DNA of 17,422 bases from an uncultured Olsenella sp. (GTDB lineage Bacteria > Actinomycetota > Coriobacteriia > Coriobacteriales > Atopobiaceae): NCBI GenBank assembly GCA_959598545.1, contig CAUGFC010000031.1:1-17422 (forward strand), written 5' to 3'. The notes beneath the pieces were generated by a model. That model worked only from the letters and a program-made list of their open reading frames with translations, ran no database searches and had not been told where the DNA came from. Both the position numbers and the translations under genes were made by a program. Each line of letters begins with the position of its first letter. The first letter of the stretch is position 1. Shown in pieces: positions 1 through 7,224 of the stretch.

Positions 1-773
1 AGCACCGCGTCGCAGCAGAAGAACTTCTTGCCCATCTTCTCTTCCATGAACATGCCCTGCTGGTCGAACTTGTCGCGCATGAGGGAGGAGGTGGAGACGG
101 GGACGAAGTCCGGGCGGCTCATGACGCGCGGCACGTGGTGCGCGCTGATGGAGCGCCAGTGGGTGATGCCGGTGGCGCAGTGCTTGTAGCCGCCCGAGTA
201 GCCGCCGTAGGGGTTGCCCTGCGTGTGGCCGATGAGGATGGCGATGTCGGCGTCGTAGACGTACTTGTTCATGATCACGTGGTCGCCCTGCGGGGTGAAG
301 CCGAGGTCGACGAGGTGGTCATAGTCCTCGGAGTCGTGGCTCGTGATCTGGCCGGTGCCCTCGAACTCGTTGTAGAGGTCCTCGCCCAGGATGAGCTTGG
401 CCTCGGCGGTGGAGGTGCGGGGGTGCAGGCCGTTGGAGAACAGCAGCAGCACGTCGTCGTGGGAGACGCCGTTGGCGAAGAGCTCGTCGAGGCAGGCGCG
501 GATGGCTACCTTGCGGTGCGAGGTGGGCTGCGTGCCGCCCTTCACGATGTCGGGGATGACGATGACGACCTTGGCGCCGGGGTGCGCGAGGTCAGCGAGC
601 GGCTCCATGCCGATGGGGTTGCGGATGCTCTCGATCGTGGCGTTGTAGAGGCTGTCCCAGTCCTGCGGCAGGCACTCGGGGTCCTTCACGGTCTCGCCGG
701 TGACGAAGACGTCGGTCGTGTCGGGGAGCTCGGCTCCCATCATGCCGGTGCCCCACTCGAAATCAAGATGCAT
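1..773 (-). CDS. larA: LarA-family nickel-dependent 2-hydroxyacid racemase (C-terminus cut by window edge)
   Basis: Only the first 257 residues are present; the family is about 420 residues long, so the C-terminal domain lies outside. The family interconverts D- and L-lactate, or other 2-hydroxyacids, in the cytoplasm with a nickel-pincer nucleotide. I see D75-x-x-K78, the GLH at 115-117, H183 in GHTQGN, K197 in a YSGGYK segment (cofactor-tethering lysine) and H213. The K197 to H213 spacing of 16 equals K184 to H200 in Lactobacillus LarA. The residue matching Arg75 of LarA is Lys78, so the substrate may not be lactate. The start ATG at 773-771 follows AAAGGAAA. It is the last visible gene of the minus-strand sugar operon, 35 bases after the TIM-like gene. 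Family is confident; substrate is open. Confidence 0.85.
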   Translation of the reverse strand, partial: MHLDFEWGTGMMGAELPDTTDVFVTGETVKDPECLPQDWDSLYNATIESIRNPIGMEPLADLAHPGAKVVIVIPDIVKGGTQPTSHRKVAIRACLDELFANGVSHDDVLLLFSNGLHPRTSTAEAKLILGEDLYNEFEGTGQITSHDSEDYDHLVDLGFTPQGDHVIMNKYVYDADIAILIGHTQGNPYGGYSGGYKHCATGITHWRSISAHHVPRVMSRPDFVPVSTSSLMRDKFDQQGMFMEEKMGKKFFCCDAV

Positions 774-808
774 GACGTTTCCTTTCTCGTTGTGCGACGC
801 GGTGCGTC

Positions 809-1648
809 CTACGCGTTCAGGTACAGGTCGACGATCTGGGCGTACTCCTCCGGGTAGAAGCCGATCTCGCCGGTGAAGCGCGTGAGGGCGATGAGGCCGC
901 CGTCGATCTCGGGGATGCCGGCGAGCATCTCGGCGTTGTCGGCCTTGAGGCCTCCGCCGTAGACCACGTCGACGCCGGGCACGACGCTCTTGACGAGACG
1001 GGCGACCTTGGTGATGTAGGGCGCGTCGGCGGGCGTCTTGCCGGGGCCGATGCTCCAGACGGGCTCGTAGGCGATGCGCACGCCGGAGAGGTCCGTGCCC
1101 TCGAGGCCCTGGGTCACCTGGGCGGTGAGGACGGCCTCCCAGTCGTCGACCTCCTCCTCGCGCTCGCCCATGCAGAAGAGCACCTTGAGGCCGGCGGCCT
1201 GAGCGGCGCGGACCTCGCGGGAGAGGATGCGGCTCACGGCGGCCTCGACGTCAGCCGGGTCCGCCCCGACCTCGCCCAGGATCGCGCGGAGGTTCATGCG
1301 CTCCTCGCAGTGGCCGATGAGCGCCCAGCTGCAGCCGAGCTGGGCCACGGAGTTGCCGGTGCGCAGCGTGGTGAAGGCGCCGAAGTTGCCGCCCGGGGCG
1401 GTGTCGGCCACGTGGACTCCCTGGCAGCCGATCCCGAGCGGGCTGCCCTCGGCGCCGGCGCAGGCGCCCACGAGGTGCGCCTCGGGCAGGAACGCCGCGA
1501 ACTCCGCGACGTCGGCGTACTTCTCGGCGACGCCCCTGATGGACGAGGCGACGGTCTCGCCCCAGCGCGCGGGCTCGGCGAGGCGGTTGACGCCGCCGAG
1601 CTCGGGCGTGATGTCAAAGCGCTTGAGGTTGAGGAAGATGTGCTTCAT
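809..1648 (-). CDS. tpiA: Variant triosephosphate isomerase (TIM paralogue)
   Basis: A 279-residue TIM-barrel protein, about 30 residues longer than ordinary TIM. The catalytic set is present: N7 and K9 in LNLKRF (in place of GNWKMN), H113 in IGHCEER (normally IGHSERR), and E195 in AYEPVWSIGPGKTP (loop 6). The phosphate-binding end is altered. The usual GGS before loop 7 is GGG at 231-233, and the usual VGGASL of loop 8 is replaced by IALTRF at 253-258. The expected reaction is interconversion of dihydroxyacetone phosphate and glyceraldehyde 3-phosphate, but a related ketose/aldose pair is possible. It lies 39 bases after the phosphofructokinase and 35 bases before the LarA-like gene, in one apparent operon. 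The start ATG follows GGAG at a short distance. Confidence 0.88.
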   Translation of the reverse strand: MKHIFLNLKRFDITPELGGVNRLAEPARWGETVASSIRGVAEKYADVAEFAAFLPEAHLVGACAGAEGSPLGIGCQGVHVADTAPGGNFGAFTTLRTGNSVAQLGCSWALIGHCEERMNLRAILGEVGADPADVEAAVSRILSREVRAAQAAGLKVLFCMGEREEEVDDWEAVLTAQVTQGLEGTDLSGVRIAYEPVWSIGPGKTPADAPYITKVARLVKSVVPGVDVVYGGGLKADNAEMLAGIPEIDGGLIALTRFTGEIGFYPEEYAQIVDLYLNA

Positions 1649-1687
1649 GAAGGCTCCAATCTCTCGGCTGGTCCCGTCCGTCCCGCG

Positions 1688-2854
1688 TCACACGAAGCTC
1701 GCGAAGCGGGGGAGGGCGGGGCCCAGCAGCGGGCGGCACCAGCTGCGGAACTCATCGGTCACGCCGTTGCCGCGCTCGTTTATGTACTCGTCGGGCATCG
1801 TCCGCTCGTCGAGCATCACCTGCTCGATGGGGATGCGGGTGAGGCGCGCCTCGTAGGGCTCGCTGGAGACGCGCTCGATGCCCACCATCTTGCCGGAGTC
1901 GCCCTCGAGCACGGCGCGGGTGGCCTCGCGCCCGCAGTCGATGGCCTCCTGGCGGTCGACGGGGCTCTGCCAGGCGATGGAGGCGCGGCCGATGAGGCCG
2001 GGCTTCTCGGAGCGCGCCTTGTAGCCGAGCTCGGAGATCACGAGCTTGGCGAGGTGCGCCGAGACGTCGCCGAAGTAGGTCGCCCTGCCTACGGTCATGA
2101 GCGGCGGCGCCACGGGGGTTCCGTCGGCCGTGTGCAGTCCCTCGCTCACCACCACGACGCCGCAGCCCTTCTCGTCGATGAGACGCTGGGCGTCGTCGAG
2201 GAAGGCGCGCTCGTCGAAGTCGCGCTCGGGCAGGTAGATGAGGTCGGGGCCGCCGGTGCCGGACTCGTCGGCAAAGCAGCTCGCGGCCGTGACCCAGCCG
2301 GCGTTTCTGCCCATGGCCTCCACGACGACGATGTGGATGGGAAGCCCGCGCACGTCGCAGCAGATGGCCGAGGTCGTCGCCGCCATATAGCGTGCGGCGC
2401 TCGCGAAGCCGGGCGCGTGGTCGGTGACCGCGATGTCGTTGTCCATGGTCTTGGGGATGCCCACCACGTCGATGGGCACGCCCTCGTCATGGCAGGCGCG
2501 CCAGATCCTCCCGCAGGTGTCCATCGTCCCGTTGCCGCCGGTGCAGAGGAGCCATCGGATGCCCTGCCGGTCGAGCGCGTGCGCGAGCTCGCGGTAGTCG
2601 TCCTCCTCGAGGGGCTTGCGGCTCGTGCCGATGGCCGAGGAGGGCGAGAAGGGCAGCAGGTCGAGCTTCTCGCGCGGCACCTGGCCGAAGTCGACGAGGC
2701 TGCCGTCGGTGATGCCGCCCACGCCGCCGAGCGCGCCGAGTACCCGGCCCACGCCCGGCGTGCCCAGCGCCTCGTCGACGGCGCCGTAGAGCGACGCGTT
2801 GATGACGGCGGTCGGGCCGCCGCCGTGGACGACGAGAAGGCCGTCGGCCGCCAT
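1688..2854 (-). CDS. pfkA: Family-A 6-phosphofructokinase, phosphoryl donor uncertain (ATP or PPi)
   Basis: A 388-residue phosphofructokinase expected to make fructose 1,6-bisphosphate from fructose 6-phosphate. Visible motifs are the N-terminal nucleotide loop HGGGPTAVINAS (10-21), TGGNGTMDT (105-113), IPKTMDND (133-140, with both catalytic aspartates) and MGRNAGW (181-187). The general pattern is that of the PPi-using group (GGNDS, PKTIDND). However, the position matching E. coli residue 104 is Gly109, as in ATP enzymes, while the position matching 124 is Lys, as in PPi enzymes. The same Gly/Lys combination occurs in some ATP-dependent members such as the trypanosomal enzymes. Its ATG is two bases past the aldolase stop (TAG CC ATG), so translation is probably coupled. 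Many upstream codons are open in this frame, but the coupled ATG is the natural start. Confidence 0.9.
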   Translation of the reverse strand: MAADGLLVVHGGGPTAVINASLYGAVDEALGTPGVGRVLGALGGVGGITDGSLVDFGQVPREKLDLLPFSPSSAIGTSRKPLEEDDYRELAHALDRQGIRWLLCTGGNGTMDTCGRIWRACHDEGVPIDVVGIPKTMDNDIAVTDHAPGFASAARYMAATTSAICCDVRGLPIHIVVVEAMGRNAGWVTAASCFADESGTGGPDLIYLPERDFDERAFLDDAQRLIDEKGCGVVVVSEGLHTADGTPVAPPLMTVGRATYFGDVSAHLAKLVISELGYKARSEKPGLIGRASIAWQSPVDRQEAIDCGREATRAVLEGDSGKMVGIERVSSEPYEARLTRIPIEQVMLDERTMPDEYINERGNGVTDEFRSWCRPLLGPALPRFASFV

Positions 2855-2856
2855 GG

Positions 2857-4014
2857 CTAGATCCCCGCCTTCTCGTAGCGCTCGGCCATCTCGTCGAGCG
2901 TGGCGAGCTCGACGTCGGGATAGTGGCCGTAGCTGCCGAACTCGACGATGAGGGTGGCGACGGCCTCCTTCACGCCGGCCTCGATGGCGGCGACGAGTGC
3001 CGCACGGTCGTCGTCGGCGACCACGCCGTACATGACGGTGTCGTACACGGGCGGGAGGAACGCGCGCGGGTCGGGGTTCTCGGGGTGCTCCTTGAGCAGC
3101 TGATAGACGCCGCCGATCGACGGGCTCTCCTGGAGCTCCGGGCGCCTGGCGAAGAGCTCGCGCATGTTGCGGGTCACGGCGAGGCGGATGTCGGTGTCGA
3201 CGTTGATCTTGTTGATGCCGGCGGGGATGGCGGCCTTGAGCTCGGAGAGGCTGATGCCGTAGGCGTTCTGGATGTTGCCGCCGAGGGCGTTGATCTCGCG
3301 GACGATGTAGCCGGGCACGGTGGAGGAGCCGTGGCTCACGAGCGCGCACTCGAGACCCTCGTGGGAGAGGCACTCGCGGATGGCGATGGGAATCTCGCGG
3401 CGGAGCTTGACGTCCTTGCCCTTGGAGGGGCCGTGCATGGTGCCGTAGCTGATGGCGAGCGCGTCGACCTTGGTGTTGCGGACGAACTCGACGGCGGTGA
3501 GGGGGTTGGTGTAGGTGCTCGACGCCGCGAAGACGTGGTCCTCCACGCCCGCGAGCACGCCGAGCTCGCCCTCGACGGAGACGCCGCGCGCATGCGCGTA
3601 CTTGACGACCTCGCGTGTGAGCTCCATGTTCTCCTCGAGCGGCAGGGAGGAGCCGTCGATCATGACGGAGGTGTAGCCGCCCGCGATGGCGGCCTTGACG
3701 CTCTCCATGTCACGGCCGTGGTCCAGGTGCAGGACCACGGGGATGGGGCTGTCCTCGCCGTACTTCTTCACGGCGTCGCCGATGTTCTTGGCGCCCGCGA
3801 TCTTGTCCTCGACCGTGCCGTTGGCAAAGTCCGCGCGGCCTCCCATGAAGGCGTTGGCGAGGTCGGCGCCCTGCAGGATCGCGGCGCTCCTCAGCATCTC
3901 GTGGACCTCGATGACTGCCTTGGCCTGGCAGACGGCGTTGACGTTGAACGCGCCCTGGGCGTAGCCCCCCTTGCGCGCGGCGTCCAGAACGGGCTTGAGC
4001 GGTACGAGTGCCAT
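2857..4014 (-). CDS. fba: Class II fructose-bisphosphate aldolase
   Basis: A 385-residue zinc aldolase splitting fructose 1,6-bisphosphate into dihydroxyacetone phosphate and glyceraldehyde 3-phosphate. The catalytic Asp and zinc His are in LHLDHG (95-100). Further zinc ligands are H194 in GTMHGP and H228 in SHGSSTVP. EGELG (148-152) and NKINVDTD (268-275, substrate binding) are present. The HGSSTVP form and the long insert before the NVDTD strand resemble the longer Calvin-cycle-type class II enzymes rather than the 285-residue Bacillus type. I chose the start at MALVPL, 13 codons inside the longest frame, because AAGGAGATGG precedes it. The C-terminal 60 residues extend beyond the usual barrel. 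It heads the PFK/TIM/LarA operon, 103 bases after the LacI gene. A related ketose-bisphosphate substrate (tagatose or a modified fructose) is not excluded. Confidence 0.93.
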   Translation of the reverse strand: MALVPLKPVLDAARKGGYAQGAFNVNAVCQAKAVIEVHEMLRSAAILQGADLANAFMGGRADFANGTVEDKIAGAKNIGDAVKKYGEDSPIPVVLHLDHGRDMESVKAAIAGGYTSVMIDGSSLPLEENMELTREVVKYAHARGVSVEGELGVLAGVEDHVFAASSTYTNPLTAVEFVRNTKVDALAISYGTMHGPSKGKDVKLRREIPIAIRECLSHEGLECALVSHGSSTVPGYIVREINALGGNIQNAYGISLSELKAAIPAGINKINVDTDIRLAVTRNMRELFARRPELQESPSIGGVYQLLKEHPENPDPRAFLPPVYDTVMYGVVADDDRAALVAAIEAGVKEAVATLIVEFGSYGHYPDVELATLDEMAERYEKAGI

Positions 4015-4034
4015 ATGACCATCTCCTTGTTCAC

Positions 4035-4051
4035 GCCCGGTCCACCCGGGC
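4035..4051. promoter_or_regulatory. Hairpin/dyad between the regulator gene and the aldolase gene
   Basis: A perfect 6-base inverted repeat, GCCCGG and CCGGGC, with a five-base loop lies 20 bases upstream of the aldolase start and just upstream of its ribosome binding site. It could be a short attenuating hairpin or an operator. No T tract follows on the minus strand, so it is not a standard terminator. The 103-base gap has no clear promoter of its own that I could find, so the aldolase operon may be cotranscribed with the LacI gene. Confidence 0.4.
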
Positions 4052-4117
4052 AATGCCTGCTGCTATCCCTGCGGTTTGGTGCCTTTGACGCGCTCCGGCG
4101 GATGGGGCCTCCCTCCT

Positions 4118-5176
4118 CTAGCGCCGCCGGGAATCGATCCTTGGCTCGATGACGTTGGTGAGCTTGATGATGCGCGCCGACGGGACCCCTCCCTGCATGA
4201 GCGAGAGGATCTCGTCGGCACAGGCGACCCCGGTCTCGTAGTTGGGGAGACGCGTGTAGAAGTTGGCGGCGAGCCAGTTCTCCCCGTTGTTGGCAAGCTC
4301 CGCGTAGACGATGCTGCGCTCCGGCCCCACCTTGCGGAAGAAGTGGGACCACGTGGCCCAGCTGGTGATGATGGCGTCGCCGTCGCGCACCTCCCGGAGG
4401 ATGTGCTCCGCCATCTCGAGGAGCTCCTCGCTCAGCCTGAGGCCGTCCTCGGTGCTGCCCACGGTATAGCGCTCGTCCCAGATGGCCATGTTGCTCAGGT
4501 CGATCGGCGCGTCGCGGACCAGCAGCCTCGCGCCGGACGCCTCACAGATGTCGGTCACGCCCTGCTCGCGAAGCCGCTCCTGGGCGTTGTCGATCTGCGG
4601 GCGGAGATAGAAGACGCGCCGGCAGCCCCGGTCGATGACCCGCGAGGTGATGAGGCGCGCGCCACCGCGGTAGTCGAGGTCCACCGTGCTGTAGGTGTCC
4701 GCCTGCCTCTGGCAGTCGAAGACCACGAGGGGGGCGGACTCGTCGGTGAGCAGACCGAGGCTCTCCTCGTCGGGCCCCTCGTTGTCGATGCCGATGTAGA
4801 TGATGCCGCCCACGCGCCCGGCGAGGTACGCGCTCGCGTAGTCCGCGTGGCCCAGCCTGTCCATTCTGTTGCCGAGGAGAAGGACGTTGTACCCCTCCTC
4901 CTCCAGCCGGGTCTGGATGCCGAAGGCCATCTGGCTGAAGCGGGGGACGGCGAGGTTGCTCCTGAGGACGACGCCCACGCAGGGTACGTTGTGGTTCCTG
5001 AGGGTGCGGGCGTGGGCGTTGGGCATGTAGTTGAGCCTGCGCGCCGCCTGGAGCACTCTCCTGCGCGTCTCCGGCCTGATGGACTGACCCGGGGTGTTGT
5101 TGATGACATAGGAGACGGTCGCGGCGGTGACCCCGGCTTCCTGCGCTACGTCCTTGAGCGTGGTTCGCCTGCCCAT
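4118..5176 (-). CDS. LacI-family transcriptional regulator
   Basis: A 352-residue repressor. The N-terminal helix-turn-helix is typical: TLKDVAQEAGVTAATVSYVIN begins at residue 6, followed by the RPETRRRVLQAARRLNYMPN hinge-helix region (34-53). A periplasmic-binding-protein-like sugar sensor domain makes up the rest. I chose the ATG at 5176-5174 because AGGAGG sits 4 bases upstream; a GTG eight codons earlier is possible but has a poor site. It lies upstream of the aldolase/PFK/TIM/racemase genes on the same strand and diverges from the ABC importer/nagB/nagA genes. By position it is the likely local regulator of both arms, and a dyad lies over its own putative promoter. The ligand is unknown; a sugar or sugar phosphate is typical. 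Confidence 0.93.
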   Translation of the reverse strand: MGRRTTLKDVAQEAGVTAATVSYVINNTPGQSIRPETRRRVLQAARRLNYMPNAHARTLRNHNVPCVGVVLRSNLAVPRFSQMAFGIQTRLEEEGYNVLLLGNRMDRLGHADYASAYLAGRVGGIIYIGIDNEGPDEESLGLLTDESAPLVVFDCQRQADTYSTVDLDYRGGARLITSRVIDRGCRRVFYLRPQIDNAQERLREQGVTDICEASGARLLVRDAPIDLSNMAIWDERYTVGSTEDGLRLSEELLEMAEHILREVRDGDAIITSWATWSHFFRKVGPERSIVYAELANNGENWLAANFYTRLPNYETGVACADEILSLMQGGVPSARIIKLTNVIEPRIDSRRR

Positions 5177-5194
5177 CTCGCCTCCTATCGCCAT

Positions 5195-5218
5195 TCTCAC
5201 TTTTTCGATTAAGTGAGA
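5195..5218. promoter_or_regulatory. Perfect dyad at the LacI-gene promoter, candidate autoregulatory operator
   Basis: TCTCACTT and AAGTGAGA form perfect 8-base arms separated by eight bases. The dyad is centred about 30 bases upstream of the regulator start and touches a possible -10 box (TACTAT on the minus strand). This placement suits an operator for autorepression, or a hairpin in the regulator mRNA. The typical LacI-family operator has a central CG step; here CG lies inside the spacer, slightly off centre. No second copy was found in the window by eye. Confidence 0.5.
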
Positions 5219-5223
5219 TAGTA
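5218..5223 (-). promoter_or_regulatory. Possible -10 box for the LacI-family gene
   Basis: On the minus strand TACTAT lies about 42 bases upstream of the regulator ATG and would start transcription inside the dyad at 5195-5218. No good -35 hexamer is seen 16-18 bases further upstream, so this is a weak assignment based on the -10 match and position. Confidence 0.3.
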
Positions 5224-5592
5224 CCTGTTTACCATGACCTGTGGCTTATTAACTCGGAAACTTGGATAAATGCGCTCACGGCGAAATACCTACCGTTTAT
5301 CGAGGTAAATGCATATTCACTGTCTGAGCGGTACCAAATTGGCTGCAAGCGGCCTTTACGAGAACTTTACTCTAGGAATCGCCTGATGGCTGTGTTTAGA
5401 TGTGCATTAACTTAATCGTTTGAGTGGTCAGAACGACTTGTTCAGCGGTGTTTCCCAGTTCTTCTCGCACGCAGCTCTCGATCTGTCCGATAGCACCACC
5501 TCGCGTCGTGTATTTGCCGGATGCTCTCGTCGTGCCTCCACGGTCTGTCGTTGGGAGGGGGCGGCGGCGGGATTGAACGAAGGAGGCCGTCA
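5219..5592. other. AT-rich divergent intergenic control region
   Basis: The gap between the divergent regulator and permease genes is about 416 bases (5177-5592) and has much lower GC than the rest of the window, especially 5195-5420. It should hold the promoters of both arms. Several TTTAC/TTAA-rich stretches are possible promoter parts, but none gives a convincing -35/-10 pair. No riboswitch core such as TPP or SAM was recognised. The part at 5430-5560 is more GC-rich and includes open reading frames on the minus strand with no recognisable protein. AGGAGG at 5581-5586 is the permease ribosome binding site. Confidence 0.6.
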
Positions 5593-6372
5593 TTGAAAGA
5601 GAAGAAAGTACCCATTTGGAGTAAGGTGCCAGGCTGGGCTTGGGCACTTATCTCCCTGGCGCTGGCGATCGCCCTGTGGCTCGCCGCCTCCGGTACGTGG
5701 CCGGCGGTCTTCGCGTCACCCGAGAAGGTCCTCAACGCCTTCATAGAGCGCGCTCAGAGCGGACTGCTCTGGGAGCACGTCTGGGCCTCCGTGTCCCGCG
5801 TCCTCACGGGCTTCGGCATCGCCTTCGTGGTGTCGATCCCGGTCGCCTTCCTGATGGCGTGGTACGACCCCTTCCGCCACGTCGTCGAGCCGTGGATCCA
5901 GTTCATCCGCAACATCCCGCCGCTGGCCTACGTCTTCCTGATCATCGCCGCCCTCGGCATCGGTCAGACCTCCAAGATAACGGTCATCTTCATCGCGGCG
6001 TTCCTGGTCATGGTCATCACCATCTACCAGGGCGTCAAGGGCGTGGACGTTACGCTCATCAAGGCGGCGCGCGTGCTCGGCGCCACGCAGAGGGACATTT
6101 TCTTCAAGGTCACCATCCCCGCCTCCACGCCGTTCATCCTCGTCGCCGCGCGCCTGGGCCTCTCCACCTCGCTCACCACGCTCATGGCGTCCGAGATCGT
6201 CGGCGGCGACAAGGGCATCGGCATGATGATCCAGCAGGCGAGCGGCTACTACCAGATGGACGTCGTGCTGCTGGGCATCATCATGCTCGGCGTCATCGGC
6301 ATCTGCTTCGAGAAGATCGTCCGGTTCCTTGAGAGGAGGTTCACGGGATGGCAGGAAACGATTCAGCAGTAA
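5593..6372 (+). CDS. ABC importer permease, nitrate/sulfonate/taurine type (SsuC/TauC-like)
   Basis: A 259-residue inner-membrane permease with about six membrane segments (near residues 14-31, 65-90, 111-125, 128-147, 178-195 and 222-240). The conserved cytoplasmic EAA-type loop runs from AARVLGATQRDIFF to TIPAST (158-179) and docks the ATPase. I chose the TTG start at 5593 because AGGAGG ends 6 bases before it and it gives the family's usual length; the upstream ATG at 5521 would add an unlikely glycine-rich leader. It overlaps the ATPase gene by 25 bases, so the two are tightly coupled. The substrate cannot be read from the permease. The family carries sulfonates, taurine, nitrate, pyrimidine precursors and similar small molecules. 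Confidence 0.92.
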   Translation: MKEKKVPIWSKVPGWAWALISLALAIALWLAASGTWPAVFASPEKVLNAFIERAQSGLLWEHVWASVSRVLTGFGIAFVVSIPVAFLMAWYDPFRHVVEPWIQFIRNIPPLAYVFLIIAALGIGQTSKITVIFIAAFLVMVITIYQGVKGVDVTLIKAARVLGATQRDIFFKVTIPASTPFILVAARLGLSTSLTTLMASEIVGGDKGIGMMIQQASGYYQMDVVLLGIIMLGVIGICFEKIVRFLERRFTGWQETIQQ

Positions 6373-7139
6373 AGGTCCACATCGAGAACGTGGTCAAGAA
6401 GTTCAACACCCGCAAGGGCGAGGTGGTCGCCCTCAACGGCGCCAACTTCGACATCCACGAGAACGAGTTCGTGTGCGTCGTCGGGCCGTCCGGCTGCGGC
6501 AAGTCCACGCTCCTGAACATCATCGGTGGCCTCGAGGAGCCCACCGAGGGCCGCGTCCTCGTCGACGGCCAGGAGGTGACGGGCCCCGGCCCCGACCGTG
6601 GCATCGTCTTCCAGCAGTACGCGCTCTTCCCGTGGCTCACGGTCCTCGAGAACGTCAAGTTCGGCCTCAAGCTCCAGGGCAAGCCCGACAAGGAGGCCGA
6701 GGAGATCGCGCTCAAGTACATCAAGCTCGTCGAGCTCCAGGACTTCGTGCACTCCTATCCCAAGGAGCTCTCCGGCGGCATGAAGCAGCGCGTGGCCATC
6801 GCCCGCGCCTACGCGGTCAACCCCAAGGTCCTGCTCATGGACGAGCCGTTCGGCGCCCTTGACGCCCAGACCCGCACCCAGCTCCAGTCCGAGCTGCTCG
6901 AGACCTGGGAGAAGGAGCAGAAGACCTGCTTCTTCATCACGCACGACGTCGAGGAGGCCATCATCCTCGCGCAGCGCGTCATCATCATGTACGCGCGCCC
7001 GGGCCGCGTGAAGGAGATCGTGGACATCGACATCCCGTATCCCCGCACCCAGGAGACCAAGATGAGCCCGCGGTTCCTCGAGCTCAAGAACCACATCTGG
7101 AGCCAGGTCTACCAGGAGTACCTGTCCGTCAGAAAGTAG
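6348..7139 (+). CDS. ABC importer ATPase (SsuB/TauB-like)
   Basis: A 263-residue ATP-binding subunit that powers the neighbouring permease on the cytoplasmic face. Walker A is GPSGCGKST (46-54), the Q-loop is FQQYALFPWLTV (88-99), the ABC signature is LSGGMKQR (141-148), Walker B is VLLMDEP (161-167), the D-loop is ALDAQ, and the switch histidine is in THD (198-200). FPWLTVLENV after the Q-loop is characteristic of the nitrate/sulfonate/taurine subfamily. The start ATG lies inside the end of the permease gene, with AGGAGG 8 bases upstream. All catalytic motifs are intact and the length is normal. Confidence 0.95.
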   Translation: MAGNDSAVKVHIENVVKKFNTRKGEVVALNGANFDIHENEFVCVVGPSGCGKSTLLNIIGGLEEPTEGRVLVDGQEVTGPGPDRGIVFQQYALFPWLTVLENVKFGLKLQGKPDKEAEEIALKYIKLVELQDFVHSYPKELSGGMKQRVAIARAYAVNPKVLLMDEPFGALDAQTRTQLQSELLETWEKEQKTCFFITHDVEEAIILAQRVIIMYARPGRVKEIVDIDIPYPRTQETKMSPRFLELKNHIWSQVYQEYLSVRK

Positions 7140-7159
7140 TCCCACCCACACGGTCAATG

Positions 7160-7176
7160 CGGGGGCGCTGCCCCCG
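7160..7176 (+). promoter_or_regulatory. GC-rich hairpin between ATPase and binding-protein genes
   Basis: Perfect 7-base arms CGGGGGC and GCCCCCG enclose a three-base loop in the 85-base gap between two genes of the transporter. No T tract follows, so it is unlikely to terminate. It may raise stability or adjust expression of the downstream binding-protein mRNA relative to the membrane subunits, a common arrangement in ABC operons. Confidence 0.45.
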
Positions 7177-7224
7177 ACAAGGGAGGGCGGCAAGAAGGCT
7201 TGCCGTCAAGAGAAAGGAAGTCTA

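Noticed and set aside
1310..5212. Long plus-strand open frames opposite tpi, pfk, fba and the LacI gene
   Set aside because: Same shadow effect. The minus-strand proteins carry full catalytic motifs, start signals and operon spacing, and the plus-strand frames do not.
5219..5592. A TPP riboswitch before the ABC importer, which would indicate a thiamine-precursor transporter
   Set aside because: The expected conserved TPP-riboswitch core sequences are not present.
5396..5647. A minus-strand frame of 83 residues in the divergent control region
   Set aside because: It overlaps the permease start and resembles no family. The C-terminal half looks protein-like, so a decayed gene cannot be excluded, but there is no support for a real one.
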